Source: Xanthomonas codiaei
Lineage (GTDB): Bacteria > Pseudomonadota > Gammaproteobacteria > Xanthomonadales > Xanthomonadaceae
Assembly: GCF_002939785.1 (NCBI RefSeq)
Contig: NZ_MDEC01000005.1
Coordinates: forward strand, 43,928 to 107,927
DNA: 64,000 nucleotides
Reading direction: 5' to 3'
The first letter of the stretch is position 1. Each line of letters begins with the position of its first letter. The notes below the pieces were generated by a model, which saw nothing but the letters and a program-made list of their open reading frames with translations, had not been told where the DNA came from and searched no databases. The translations under genes and the position numbers were made by a program. Shown piece after piece: positions 40,792-49,122 of the stretch.

Positions 40792-42048
40792 TCAGCCCTC
40801 CCAGGCCGGCAGCTTTTTCGCCACTGCCACGTTCTTCAGGCTCACGTATTTGGGCAGGCCGTCGCTGCCATAGGCCAATGGCGCTTCGCCCTTGATCAGC
40901 GGGGCGAAGTAGCGGCGGGCGCGTTCGGTGATGCCGAAGCCGTCCTTGCGCAGGAAGCTGGGCGGCATCTTCTTTTCGTGATTGGCCACCTTGTGCAGCG
41001 GGGCCGGCACGATCTTCCAGCGGTACGGCGCGTCGCTGACGCGTTCGATCACCGGGATCACCGCGTTCATGCCCTTGAGTGCGTACTGCACGGCGGCCTT
41101 GCCGACAGCCTGGGCCTGTTCCCAATCGGTCTTGGAAGCGAGGTGGCGCGCGGAACGCTGCAGGTAATCGGGCAGCGTCCAGTGCACCTTGTAGCCCAGC
41201 TCCTGCTTGACCTGTGCCGCCAGGAACGCGGCCACGCCGCCGAGTTGCGCATGACCGAACGAGTCGGCGGCGCCGCCGGCATCGGCGACGAAGCGGCCGT
41301 GCGCGTCCTGGATGCCCTCGCTGGCAACCACCACGCACCAGCCGACTTTCTCCACCACCTGCTTCACCTTCGCCAGAAACACGGCCTGATCGTAGGCACG
41401 CTCGGGCAGCAGGATGATCTGCGGTGCGTCGTCGGGGCCCTGACCTGCAAGCCCCGCCGCTGCGGCTAGCCAGCCGGCGTGGCGGCCCATCGCTTCGTAG
41501 ATGAAGACCTTGGTCGAGGTGTCGGCCATCGCGGCGACATCCAGCGCGGCCTCGCGTACCGACACTGCGGTGTACTTGGCGGCCGAGCCGAAACCCGGGC
41601 AGGTGTCGGTCACTGCCAGGTCGTTGTCGATGGTCTTGGGCACGCCGATGCAGTGCAGCGGGTAGCCATAGGCCTTGGCCAGTTGCGAGACCTTCCAGGC
41701 GGTGTCGGCGGAATCGTTGCCGCCGTTGTAGAGGAACCAGCGCACGTCATGCGCGCGCAGCACATCGAGCAGGCGTTCGTACTTGGCGCTGTCGTCCTCC
41801 AGCGATTTGAGCTTGTAGCGGCACGAGCCGAATGCACCGCCGGGCGTCTGCGCCAGCGCGGCGATCGCGGCGGCCGACTCCTTGGAGGTATCGATCAGCT
41901 CTTCGCGCAATGCGCCCAGGATGCCGTTGCGCGCGGCCAGCACCTTGATCTTGCGCGCGCGTGCTTCGCTGATCACGCCGGCGGCAGTGGCATTGATGAC
42001 GGCGGTGACGCCGCCAGACTGGGCATACAACAGATTGCCGGTGGTCAT
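40792..42048 (-). CDS. pfp: PPi-dependent 6-phosphofructokinase
   Basis: 418 aa. Phosphorylates fructose 6-phosphate, here probably with pyrophosphate, in a reversible reaction. The key motif is GGND at 109-112, where ATP enzymes have GGDGS, and PKTIDND at 137-143 has the Lys typical of PPi-dependent enzymes. YEAMGRHAGWLAAAAGLA and the later substrate motifs are present. X. campestris is known to have a PPi-type enzyme. The ATG at 42048 has GAGGAG upstream. With hppA and ppa nearby, this suggests a local grouping of PPi metabolism. Confidence 0.9.
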   Translation of the reverse strand: MTTGNLLYAQSGGVTAVINATAAGVISEARARKIKVLAARNGILGALREELIDTSKESAAAIAALAQTPGGAFGSCRYKLKSLEDDSAKYERLLDVLRAHDVRWFLYNGGNDSADTAWKVSQLAKAYGYPLHCIGVPKTIDNDLAVTDTCPGFGSAAKYTAVSVREAALDVAAMADTSTKVFIYEAMGRHAGWLAAAAGLAGQGPDDAPQIILLPERAYDQAVFLAKVKQVVEKVGWCVVVASEGIQDAHGRFVADAGGAADSFGHAQLGGVAAFLAAQVKQELGYKVHWTLPDYLQRSARHLASKTDWEQAQAVGKAAVQYALKGMNAVIPVIERVSDAPYRWKIVPAPLHKVANHEKKMPPSFLRKDGFGITERARRYFAPLIKGEAPLAYGSDGLPKYVSLKNVAVAKKLPAWEG

Positions 42049-42205
42049 AGGGGACAGGCTCCTCACATGGGCGATGGCGCAAGGGACAGTGCCGGGACAT
42101 TCCCCGGATGCGGTAAGCTGCACGACCATACGGTCAGCGCTGGCGAAGACCTGAGTCTAACGCCGCCAACCGCAACGCGTTTTTCTTCGAAAGTGGAGTC
42201 CACTG

Positions 42206-42769
42206 ATGCGATTGGTTCTGTTGGGACCGCCCGGTTCGGGCAAGGGCACCCAGGCGACACGTCTCAAAGACACGTTTGACATCCCCCACATCTCCACCGG
42301 CGACCTGTTGCGCGCCGAAGTCGCCGCCGGCTCGCCGCTGGGCTTGAAGGCCAAGGAAGTCATGGCACGCGGCGATCTGGTGTCCGACGACATCCTGCTC
42401 GGCATGCTGGAGGCGCGTCTGGGTCAGCCCGACGTCTCCAAGGGTTTCATTCTCGACGGCTACCCGCGTAACGTGGCGCAGGCCAATGCCTTGGAAGCGC
42501 TGCTGAGCAAGATCGGTCAGCCGCTGGATGCGGTGGTGCAGCTGGATGTGGCCAGCGAGTTGCTGGTCGAGCGCATCGCCGGCCGCGCCAAGGCCGAGGG
42601 CCGCGAAGACGACAATCCCGAATCGGTGCGCAAGCGTCTGCAGGTGTACACCGACTCGACCGCGCCGGTGATCGGCTTCTACGAGCAGCGCGGCAAGCTG
42701 GCGCGCGTGGACGGCGTCGGCTCGCTGGACGAAGTGCTCGCGCGCATCAGCAAGGCGCTCGGGCGCTGA
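42206..42769 (+). CDS. adk: adenylate kinase (short type)
   Basis: 187 aa. It catalyses AMP + ATP to 2 ADP. The P-loop GPPGSGKGT is at residues 7-15, the AMP site ISTGDLLRAEV and FILDGYPRN follow, and the LID is the short form (GRAKAEGREDDNPESVRKRL), without the zinc-type insertion of the 214-aa enzymes. The ATG at 42206 has GGAG upstream. It is divergent from pfp. Confidence 0.96.
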   Translation: MRLVLLGPPGSGKGTQATRLKDTFDIPHISTGDLLRAEVAAGSPLGLKAKEVMARGDLVSDDILLGMLEARLGQPDVSKGFILDGYPRNVAQANALEALLSKIGQPLDAVVQLDVASELLVERIAGRAKAEGREDDNPESVRKRLQVYTDSTAPVIGFYEQRGKLARVDGVGSLDEVLARISKALGR

Positions 42770-42866
42770 GTTTGCCAGGCCGGGCGCAATGCCCGGCCCT
42801 TGCCGCGGCGCTCCGATGGCAGCGCCACGGCGCAGGTGCAAGACCTGCGAATCGGACCTCTTCCCA

Positions 42867-43005
42867 AAAGAAAAACCCCGGTCGTACACGACGACCGGGG
42901 CGGAATAACGCCAGTAGTGAGCTTGCTCAAAGCCCCGACAGCATGAGCTCCCTGGGGATTTGGCCTCTTGGGGAGTAGGACCAAAGGGATACTGCGACTG
43001 GCGTT
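42867..43005 (-). ncRNA. candidate structured small RNA with its own terminator
   Basis: On the minus strand a 9-bp closing stem, AACGCCAGT (42997-43005 read in reverse) with ACTGGCGTT (42907-42915), encloses at least two hairpins. One has UUUGG-CCU paired with AGG-CCAAA and a C-rich loop with CUCCCC; the second has GAGCU/AGCUC arms. A 10-bp terminator stem (42876-42885 with 42891-42900) with A5 on the plus strand, T on the minus, follows directly. There is no plausible protein. Length near 120-130 nt and an exposed CCCC loop recall the Xanthomonas sRNA sX13, but I could not verify identity. Confidence 0.6.
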
Positions 43006-43036
43006 CAGCATAGTGATGGATGTGACGCAGTTCGCA

Positions 43037-43051
43037 TATCGGGAAATTCCC
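43037..43051. promoter_or_regulatory. 15-bp palindrome upstream of the candidate small RNA
   Basis: TCGGGAA-A-TTCCCGA is a perfect dyad with 7-bp arms; TTCCCGACA recurs about 20 bases further on. It lies in the presumed promoter region of the minus-strand RNA and upstream of mpl. Position approximate to one or two bases. The binding factor is unknown. Confidence 0.4.
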
Positions 43052-43137
43052 GACAGTACGGTAGGTGTTTCCCGACACGGGCGTCGAAAGAGCAGCGCGA
43101 TGGCCGACGCCTGCGGCGATCGGCGACAATGTGCGGC

Positions 43138-44496
43138 ATGACCAAACTCCACATCCTCGGCATCGCCGGGACTTTCATGGGCGGTGTGGCCGCCCTGGCG
43201 CGCGAGCTGGGCTGGCAGGTGGAGGGCAGCGACCAGGCCATCTACCCACCGATGTCCACCCAGCTGGAAACGCTGGGCATTGCACTGGCGCAAGGCTACG
43301 CGCCGTCGAACATCGCGCCCGATGCCACCGACGTGGTCATCGGCAATGCCTTGTCGCGCGGCAATCCGGCGGTGGAAGCGGTGCTCGATGCCGGCCGTCG
43401 CTACACCTCCGGCGCCCAGTGGCTGGCCGAGCAGGTATTGCCGGGCCGCGACACGCTCGCGGTGGCCGGCACCCACGGCAAGACCACCACCACCACCATC
43501 CTGAGCTATCTGCTCGAGGCCGCCGGGCGGGCGCCGGGCTTTCTGATCGGCGGGGTGGCCGAGGACTTCGGCGTCTCCGCACGGCTGGGCCAGGGCCGCG
43601 AATTCGTGGTGGAAGCCGACGAGTACGACACCGCGTTCTTCGACAAGCGCAGCAAGTTCGTGCACTACCGGCCGCTGGTGGCGATCCTCAACAATCTCGA
43701 ATACGACCACGCCGATATCTTTCCGGATGTGGCGGCCATCCAGCGGCAGTTCCACCATCTGGTGCGCACGGTGCCGGCGCGCGGGCGGTTGATCGTCAAC
43801 GGCGACGACGCGCGTCTGGCCGAGGTGCTGGCGATGGGCTGCTGGACGCCGGTGGAACGCTTCGGCTTCGATGCCGGGCTGGAGTGGAGCGCGCGTTTGA
43901 TCGCCGCCGATGGCAGCACGTTTGCGGTGGCCCATCGCGGAGTGGAGATCGGCCAGGTGCAGTGGCCGCTGGTGGGCCGGCACAACGTGCTCAATGGGCT
44001 GGCGGCATTGGCCGCGGTGCATGCGGTGGGGGTGGATCCGGCCACGGTAATGCCGGCGCTGGCGCAGTTCCAGAGCGTCAAACGGCGATTGGAAGTGCTG
44101 GGCCAGGCGCGCGATATCACCGTCTACGACGACTTCGCCCATCATCCCACCGCGATCGCGACCACGCTGCAGGGGCTGCGCGCCAAGGTGGGTGCGGCGC
44201 GCGTGCTGGTGGCGATGGAGCCGCGCAGCAATTCGATGCGCCTGGGCGCGCATGCGCAGGCGCTGGCGCCATCGCTGCACGATGCCGATGCGGTGGTGTT
44301 CCTGCATCGGCCGGAACTGCCCTGGGATGCGGCGCCGATCATCGCGCAGGTACGCGGCGATGCGCGCGTGGTGCAGGATGTCGACGCCTTGCTGCACAGC
44401 TTGGGCGAGCTGGCGCAGCCGGGCGACCATGTGGTGTTCATGTCCAATGGCGGTTTCGATGGCGCGCCGCGTCGCTTCCTGGCGCAGCTGTCCTGA
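43138..44496 (+). CDS. mpl: UDP-N-acetylmuramate:L-alanyl-gamma-D-glutamyl-meso-diaminopimelate ligase
   Basis: 452 aa. Mpl reattaches the recycled murein tripeptide to UDP-MurNAc in the cytoplasm. It is a Mur ligase: the N-terminal domain begins KLHILGIAGTFMGGVA, the ATP loop is GTHGKTTTT at 111-119, and EADEYDTAFFDKRSKFVHY and NNLEYDHADIF are typical of Mpl. The ATG at 43138 is preferred; one three codons earlier is possible. A GACAAT box lies seven bases upstream, so a leaderless mRNA is possible. Its stop overlaps the next start by one base (TGATG). Confidence 0.93.
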   Translation: MTKLHILGIAGTFMGGVAALARELGWQVEGSDQAIYPPMSTQLETLGIALAQGYAPSNIAPDATDVVIGNALSRGNPAVEAVLDAGRRYTSGAQWLAEQVLPGRDTLAVAGTHGKTTTTTILSYLLEAAGRAPGFLIGGVAEDFGVSARLGQGREFVVEADEYDTAFFDKRSKFVHYRPLVAILNNLEYDHADIFPDVAAIQRQFHHLVRTVPARGRLIVNGDDARLAEVLAMGCWTPVERFGFDAGLEWSARLIAADGSTFAVAHRGVEIGQVQWPLVGRHNVLNGLAALAAVHAVGVDPATVMPALAQFQSVKRRLEVLGQARDITVYDDFAHHPTAIATTLQGLRAKVGAARVLVAMEPRSNSMRLGAHAQALAPSLHDADAVVFLHRPELPWDAAPIIAQVRGDARVVQDVDALLHSLGELAQPGDHVVFMSNGGFDGAPRRFLAQLS

Positions 44497-45092
44497 TGGC
44501 GCCGATCCCTGCCGCTGCCGACACCAGCGCGTTGCCGCTGTTCCCCTTGCACAGCGTGCTGTTGCCGGGCGCGGCGATGGGCCTGCGTGTGTTCGAACGC
44601 CGCTATCTGGATCTGGTGCGCGAATGCGGCCGCAACGGCACCAGCTTCGGCGTGTGCCTGATTCTGGAAGGCAACGAAGTCGGTGTGCCGGCCACGCCGG
44701 CCGCGTTCGGTACCGAAGTGCGCATCGAGGATTTCGATGTGGGTGCCGATGGTGTGCTGGTGCTGCGCCTGCGTGGTACGCGGCGTTTCCACGTACAGCG
44801 CTCGCGCATTCGCGACAACGGCCTGGTGGTGGGCGATGTCGCGTGGTGCGAGCCGGATCCGGACGACGAATTGCGGCCCGAGCACAGCCTGCTGTCCACG
44901 GTGCTGGAGCGCATGCTGGAGCAGATGGGCGGCGAATTCGCATCGGTGGGACCGGGGTTGCTGGATCAGGCCGCCTGGGTTGGTTGGCGGTTGGCCGAGC
45001 TGCTGCCATTGACCGAGCAGCAGCGGCTCTCGCTGTTGCAGCAGGACGATCCGCATCGGCGGCTGGATCAATTGCTGGCCTGGATGCCCTGA
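44496..45092 (+). CDS. Lon N-terminal (substrate-binding) domain protein
   Basis: 198 aa. The fold is that of the LON_substr_bdg domain alone, without the AAA+ or protease parts: LPLFPLHSVLLPGAAMGLRVFERRYLDLVREC at the start (the part LPLFPLHSVLLPG is the signature) and a C-terminal helical part with LTEQQRLSLLQ. Such stand-alone proteins are common in proteobacteria and their function is not established. It overlaps mpl by one base, so it is translationally coupled. Confidence 0.85.
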   Translation: MAPIPAAADTSALPLFPLHSVLLPGAAMGLRVFERRYLDLVRECGRNGTSFGVCLILEGNEVGVPATPAAFGTEVRIEDFDVGADGVLVLRLRGTRRFHVQRSRIRDNGLVVGDVAWCEPDPDDELRPEHSLLSTVLERMLEQMGGEFASVGPGLLDQAAWVGWRLAELLPLTEQQRLSLLQQDDPHRRLDQLLAWMP

Positions 45093-45380
45093 AAGCGGCT
45101 GACAAAACGGCTGCGTCCGCCACACGGGTGCGAGTGGCGTTCGAAATTCTCATGGATCAGGCGTGCACGCTGCGTCCTGCGCGCTGTGCACACCCAACCG
45201 TCGACTGCGCGCTACGCCTTTCAATCACTCCGTGACGTGGGGCGATGGTTTCGGTCGGCCCCATCACCGCGCTTGCACCATGGCAACGGCACACTGCGCG
45301 CGCTTGAGTGCGCTAGCGAGCGCATCCACGCACTGGATGTGCGCACTGGCGTCACTCGTTCCTCTTGATGGAGTGTGCCT

Positions 45381-46265
45381 TTGATCGTCGATGTAAAGCC
45401 GCGTGTGGCCGATGTGATCAGCCAGGTCTGGCGGACCCTGGCGGTGCTGTTCGTATGGGACGTGTTGATCACCATCATCTATTACGTACTGCCGTTCCGT
45501 GCACCGGCGCTGCCGTTGACCATCTTCGGTTCTGCGTTGGCGTTGTTCCTGGGCTTTCGCGCCAATTCCACCTATCAGCGCTGGTGGGAAGGCCGGGTGC
45601 TGTGGGGCCAGATGATCAATGCCTCGCGCAATCTGGTGCGCCTGAGCGTCAGTATCCTGTCTGCGCCGGAAGCGGGCGATCTCGGGCGCGCCATTGCGCT
45701 GCGGCAGATCGCCTACGTCAACGCACTGCGCTGCCAACTGCGCCGGTTGCCGGTGGCGATGGCGCTGTCTCCGTACCTGGACGCCGACGAAGCGGCGGCC
45801 GTGGTCGTGCGCACCAACGTGGCGAACGGCTTGCTCGATAGCACCGGACGCAGCGTCGAACAGGCGCGTCGCGAGGGCTGGATCGACAGCATCCAGCAGG
45901 CCAGCGTCGAACGCATCCTGGTGGACATCGCCAACGCGCAAGGCGGCATGGAACGGCTGAAGAACACCCCCCTGCCGTATCAATACCGCTTCTATCCCAA
46001 CCTGTTCACGCGGCTGTTTTGCGTGCTGCTGCCGATCGGGTTGGTGGAAACGCTGCAGTACGCCACGCCGGTGGGATCGACGGTGGCCGGCCTGATGTTC
46101 CTGGCGGTGCTGAAGATTGGCGATGAACTGGTCGATCCATTCGCCAACACCATTCACGACCTGCCGCTGGATACCATGTGCCGCACGGTGGAGATCGATG
46201 CGCTTCAGGCCCTTGGTGAGCAAGCGCCGGAGCCGATGCAACCGGTGGATGGCGTGTTGTGGTGA
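45381..46265 (+). CDS. bestrophin-family (UPF0187) membrane channel
   Basis: 294 aa. Bestrophin homologues form pentameric ion channels. The hydrophobic helices near the N-terminus (VLFVWDVLITIIYYVLPF, LTIFGSALALFLGFRANSTY) and the RWWEGRVLWGQMINASRNLVR motif are typical, and FCVLLPIGLVETLQY plus DELVDPFANTIHDLPLD are conserved later. The start is not certain: TTG at 45381 has GGAG eight bases upstream, while the GTG at 45375 is too close to it. The 290-base gap before the gene shows nothing. Confidence 0.85.
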   Translation: MIVDVKPRVADVISQVWRTLAVLFVWDVLITIIYYVLPFRAPALPLTIFGSALALFLGFRANSTYQRWWEGRVLWGQMINASRNLVRLSVSILSAPEAGDLGRAIALRQIAYVNALRCQLRRLPVAMALSPYLDADEAAAVVVRTNVANGLLDSTGRSVEQARREGWIDSIQQASVERILVDIANAQGGMERLKNTPLPYQYRFYPNLFTRLFCVLLPIGLVETLQYATPVGSTVAGLMFLAVLKIGDELVDPFANTIHDLPLDTMCRTVEIDALQALGEQAPEPMQPVDGVLW

Positions 46266-46392
46266 GGTGTCGCGTGTTAGGCCAATGCGGCCTTTGCATC
46301 GCCGAACTGCGCTAACTCGCAATCTCCGGGTCGCCTTGAGGCGATTGAGAGGTGCGAGCAGTTGTAGAGCGGCCAACTGCGAGTTTTCTGCA

Positions 46393-46501
46393 GGGCCCTT
46401 GCCCGCCCACCATCGCGGGACACGCTGCAAGTACGTCCTTGTAAGCTCTTACGCGGCATCCATGCCGCGTAAGGTCCCGCGACGGTGAGCGGGCAAGGAC
46501 C
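46393..46501 (-). repeat. hairpin repeat family, copy 3 (B type, reverse)
   Basis: Core 46417-46478 (62 bases) with GCGGCATCCATGCCGC and the B-type GCAAGTACGTCC. The arms 46393-46421 and 46474-46501 pair over nearly their whole length (for example CTTGCCCG with CGGGCAAG), yet differ from the arms of copies 2 and 4. Confidence 0.8.
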
Positions 46502-46616
46502 AGTCAAGTTGGTCGGTGCGCAGAGTATTCAAGCGACAGCAAACCCTGCGACGCAAGTAACCAGGCTGCGCAGTGTTCTCTGCTCTTTGGTAGGTCACCG
46601 ACGAACGTTCTGGTGC

Positions 46617-46714
46617 GGTGTCCTCGCCGCTTGCGGGACCGTTGGCGGCATGGATGCCGCCATCGAGCCCCCATGGATGGGTTCACGGCGTGTCCCGCAA
46701 GCGGCGAGGGCGCC
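46617..46714 (+). repeat. hairpin repeat family, copy 4 (A type, forward)
   Basis: Core 46635-46696 (62 bases) with GGCGGCATGGATGCCGCC and CATGGATGGGTTCACGG. The arms include an 18-bp perfect stem (CCTCGCCGCTTGCGGGAC and its complement); the next five bases still pair if G-U is allowed. Confidence 0.85.
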
Positions 46715-46872
46715 GCGCGCTCGACTGGCCAACCGTTCACCCTGAAAATTCAGCTGTTTCTACACGACGCCAAGACGCTACCGCCATCGATACAGCGTTC
46801 AAGACGCATTGCTGGCACCCCATATCAACACGCCTGTGCGATTCGCCGGCCGATCGCCTGTTGCCGGATCGC

Positions 46873-48960
46873 TCAACGGCGTTGTTGTGGCGAACCTGAT
46901 GCTGCTGGATCGAACGCAGCGGCTTGCGTCTGCGCTGCAGCGTTGTCGTTATTTTCTCCACGCACTGCATTGCCCGAGGTGCTGTCGATCAGGATCACCG
47001 GCACCTGCGAACGACGCCGCTGTTCCACACGATGCGGCAGTGGCCCGAGTGCGTCGCGCAAGGCGCTCAGTGCTGGATCGACCCCACGCAACGGATACCA
47101 CAGCCCGATCAGGCTGAAGTGACGGCTGTAACGCAAGGTCTGCGTGCTGCCGACCCACAGCGGCTGCGCATCGGGCTGCAGGCGTGCGGCCGCTGGCCAC
47201 AGGCGCAGCACATGCACATGGCCGGGCGCCGCGTGGCGCACCATCAACAGCGCTTCGACCTGGGTGTCCAGTGTGGCCGGCAGGATCGGCACCTCGTCCG
47301 GGCGACCACTGACGTCGAGCAGGTGCAGTGCCTGTTCCCAGCCGGCCTGCGGTTGTGCCCGCCAGCCCCGCGCTTCGAGCTGGCGCTGCAATGGGGCGAG
47401 CGGACCGGCCACTTGCACGTCCAGCGGCCAGCGCTGGTCGTCGTCGAATTCGTTGCGGCGCGCCGGCAGCAGGCGCCATTGGCTGGCCCACCACTCGCTG
47501 GCGGGCAGCTCCATCAGCAACGGCGGCGGCGGTTCGAACTTGGCCAGCTTGGTGTCGAGGTTGCGCGGCGCGAAGAAGATCGCACAGCCCAGGAACACGC
47601 CATAGAAGATCCACGACACCGGCTTGACCCAGAACGCGCGGGTGGCGCGGCGGCGGTAGGCGATGCCCAGCACTAGCAGCCAGAAGATGCCGAACAACAT
47701 GCCGCCGACCACATCGCTGAGCCAGTGCGCGCCCAGGTACAGCCGCGCAAAACCGATCAGCGAGACGATCGCGCCACTGACCAGATACGGCCACACCCGG
47801 CGCCGGCCGGGCAGTTCGCGCGCGATCAGCAACGCAAAGAAGCCAAAACCAATGGTGGCCATGGTGACCGCCACCGATGGAAACCCGAACCCGCTGCTGG
47901 CCGCAGGCGGGCGCACCACCTGCACGGTGGCGCCGAGCAATTGGGTCAGGGCAAGGCCGAACGCCAGCGCAATCACCCAATGCGTCACCGCCATCCAGCG
48001 CCGGCGCCAGGCCAGGTAGCCCATCGCCGCGACAATCGCCGGCAGCAACACCTGCCAGTCGCCCAGCGAGGCCAGTGCCACCATCGGGTAATCGGCCAGT
48101 GGGTTGCGCAGCGCCAGCATCAGATCGTGCACGGCCAGGTCCACGCGCAGCGGCTCGCCGTGCGCCAGCACCACCATCAGCAGCACGAACCAGCCCCAGC
48201 CGAGCAGCAACAGCATCAGGGCCATCATCGCCAGCGGCACCGACTCGCGGCGGCGCGGGTCGAACACGCTGACCGACCAGTCGCCCAGCACCGGATGCCG
48301 ATGCGACCACTCCAGCAAGCGCGCCAGCAGCGCGTCCAGGTGGCCGGCGGACCAGCGATACGAATACAGCACCATCGCCCAGGCCAGGCCGATCACCGCG
48401 GCCAGCAACGCCACCACCACGAACAGGCGCCCGGCCACCGCGGCCACCGCATCGTAGGCGGTGCCCAGCACCCAGCCCGGCACCAGGAACAGCAGCGCCC
48501 AGGAAATGCAGGCCAACCCGCTGGCGGTCAGGTAGCGCTTGAACGGCATGTGCGACATGCCGGCGATTGCGGGTACGAACGGCCGCACCGCGCCGACGTA
48601 ACGGGCGATGAGGATGCTCTTGAAGGCATTGCGCCGGAACAGCAGCTCGCCACGTTCCAGCAATTGCGGGTAACGCCGGAACGGCCAATAGGTGTGCAAC
48701 TGGTGGCCCCAGCGATGACCGACCCAGAAGCTCAGCGCGTCGCCGACGAAGGCGCCCAGGGTGGCGCAGGCCACTGCGTACGGCCCGTTGATCTGGCCGA
48801 GCCCGATCAGCACGCCGATGGCGAACAGCAGCGGTAGCGCGGGCACGATGGCACCCAGCACGATGACCGCATCGCAGAATGCGATGACAAAGATCGCCAC
48901 GCCAGCCAAGGTGGGGTGGTGTCCGATCCACTCCAGTGTGGCGTCGATCCATGAGTTCAT
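46873..48960 (-). CDS. DedA-PAP2-LssY fusion membrane protein
   Basis: 695 aa. Three modules can be seen. A DedA/SNARE-associated domain covers about residues 1-200 (GHRWGHQLHTYWPFRRYPQLLERGELLFRRN region and FVPAIAGMSHMPFKRYL). A PAP2 phosphatase follows, about 250-450, with its motifs spread as RPPAASSGFGFPSVAVT and LYLGAHWLSDVVGG. A soluble LssY-type C-terminal domain ends the protein, with DVSGRPDEVPILPATLDTQ. A role in undecaprenyl- or phospholipid-phosphate metabolism is likely from the family; the substrate is not known. The ATG at 48960 sits six bases behind a perfect TATAAT, with no Shine-Dalgarno. Confidence 0.88.
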   Translation of the reverse strand: MNSWIDATLEWIGHHPTLAGVAIFVIAFCDAVIVLGAIVPALPLLFAIGVLIGLGQINGPYAVACATLGAFVGDALSFWVGHRWGHQLHTYWPFRRYPQLLERGELLFRRNAFKSILIARYVGAVRPFVPAIAGMSHMPFKRYLTASGLACISWALLFLVPGWVLGTAYDAVAAVAGRLFVVVALLAAVIGLAWAMVLYSYRWSAGHLDALLARLLEWSHRHPVLGDWSVSVFDPRRRESVPLAMMALMLLLLGWGWFVLLMVVLAHGEPLRVDLAVHDLMLALRNPLADYPMVALASLGDWQVLLPAIVAAMGYLAWRRRWMAVTHWVIALAFGLALTQLLGATVQVVRPPAASSGFGFPSVAVTMATIGFGFFALLIARELPGRRRVWPYLVSGAIVSLIGFARLYLGAHWLSDVVGGMLFGIFWLLVLGIAYRRRATRAFWVKPVSWIFYGVFLGCAIFFAPRNLDTKLAKFEPPPPLLMELPASEWWASQWRLLPARRNEFDDDQRWPLDVQVAGPLAPLQRQLEARGWRAQPQAGWEQALHLLDVSGRPDEVPILPATLDTQVEALLMVRHAAPGHVHVLRLWPAAARLQPDAQPLWVGSTQTLRYSRHFSLIGLWYPLRGVDPALSALRDALGPLPHRVEQRRRSQVPVILIDSTSGNAVRGENNDNAAAQTQAAAFDPAASGSPQQRR

Positions 48961-48966
48961 TGCCGA

Positions 48967-48972
48967 ATTATA
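48967..48972 (-). promoter_or_regulatory. -10 box of the DedA-PAP2-LssY gene (leaderless)
   Basis: TATAAT on the minus strand, then TCGGCA, then ATG. Perfect -10 consensus; -35 weak. Confidence 0.5.
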
Positions 48973-49111
48973 GGTGGGCACGGTGACGGCTGACTTGTGC
49001 CCCGCTCACATCGGGCCGTTCGCTTCACCTGAGGTTGCAACCGGCCCTGCAGTGCCTGTCCGGTGCACGGTGGCGCGAGCGTTGGCGATGTGGCGATGCG
49101 GACCGCCCGTC

Positions 49112-49117
49112 TACAAT
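49112..49117 (+). promoter_or_regulatory. candidate -10 box of the kinase-like gene (leaderless)
   Basis: TACAAT, then GGGCG, then the ATG at 49123. Divergent partner of the preceding gene, with the same close spacing. Confidence 0.4.
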
Positions 49118-49122
49118 GGGCG

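Larger units (their letters stand above)
42770..43137. other. intergenic region between adk and mpl
   Basis: About 370 bases. It carries the candidate small RNA and its terminator on the minus strand (42867-43010), plus a TCGGGAA-A-TTCCCGA palindrome and a repeated TTCCCGACA upstream of that transcript. Confidence 0.6.
46266..46872. other. repeat-containing gap after the bestrophin gene
   Basis: About 600 bases between convergent genes. It holds copies 3 and 4 of the hairpin family, in opposite orientation and 115 bases apart. The rest shows no gene. Short open frames derive from the repeats. Confidence 0.7.

Noticed and set aside
45093..45374. Gene between the Lon-N protein and bestrophin
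   Set aside because: Only short frames with no start signal; nothing recognisable.
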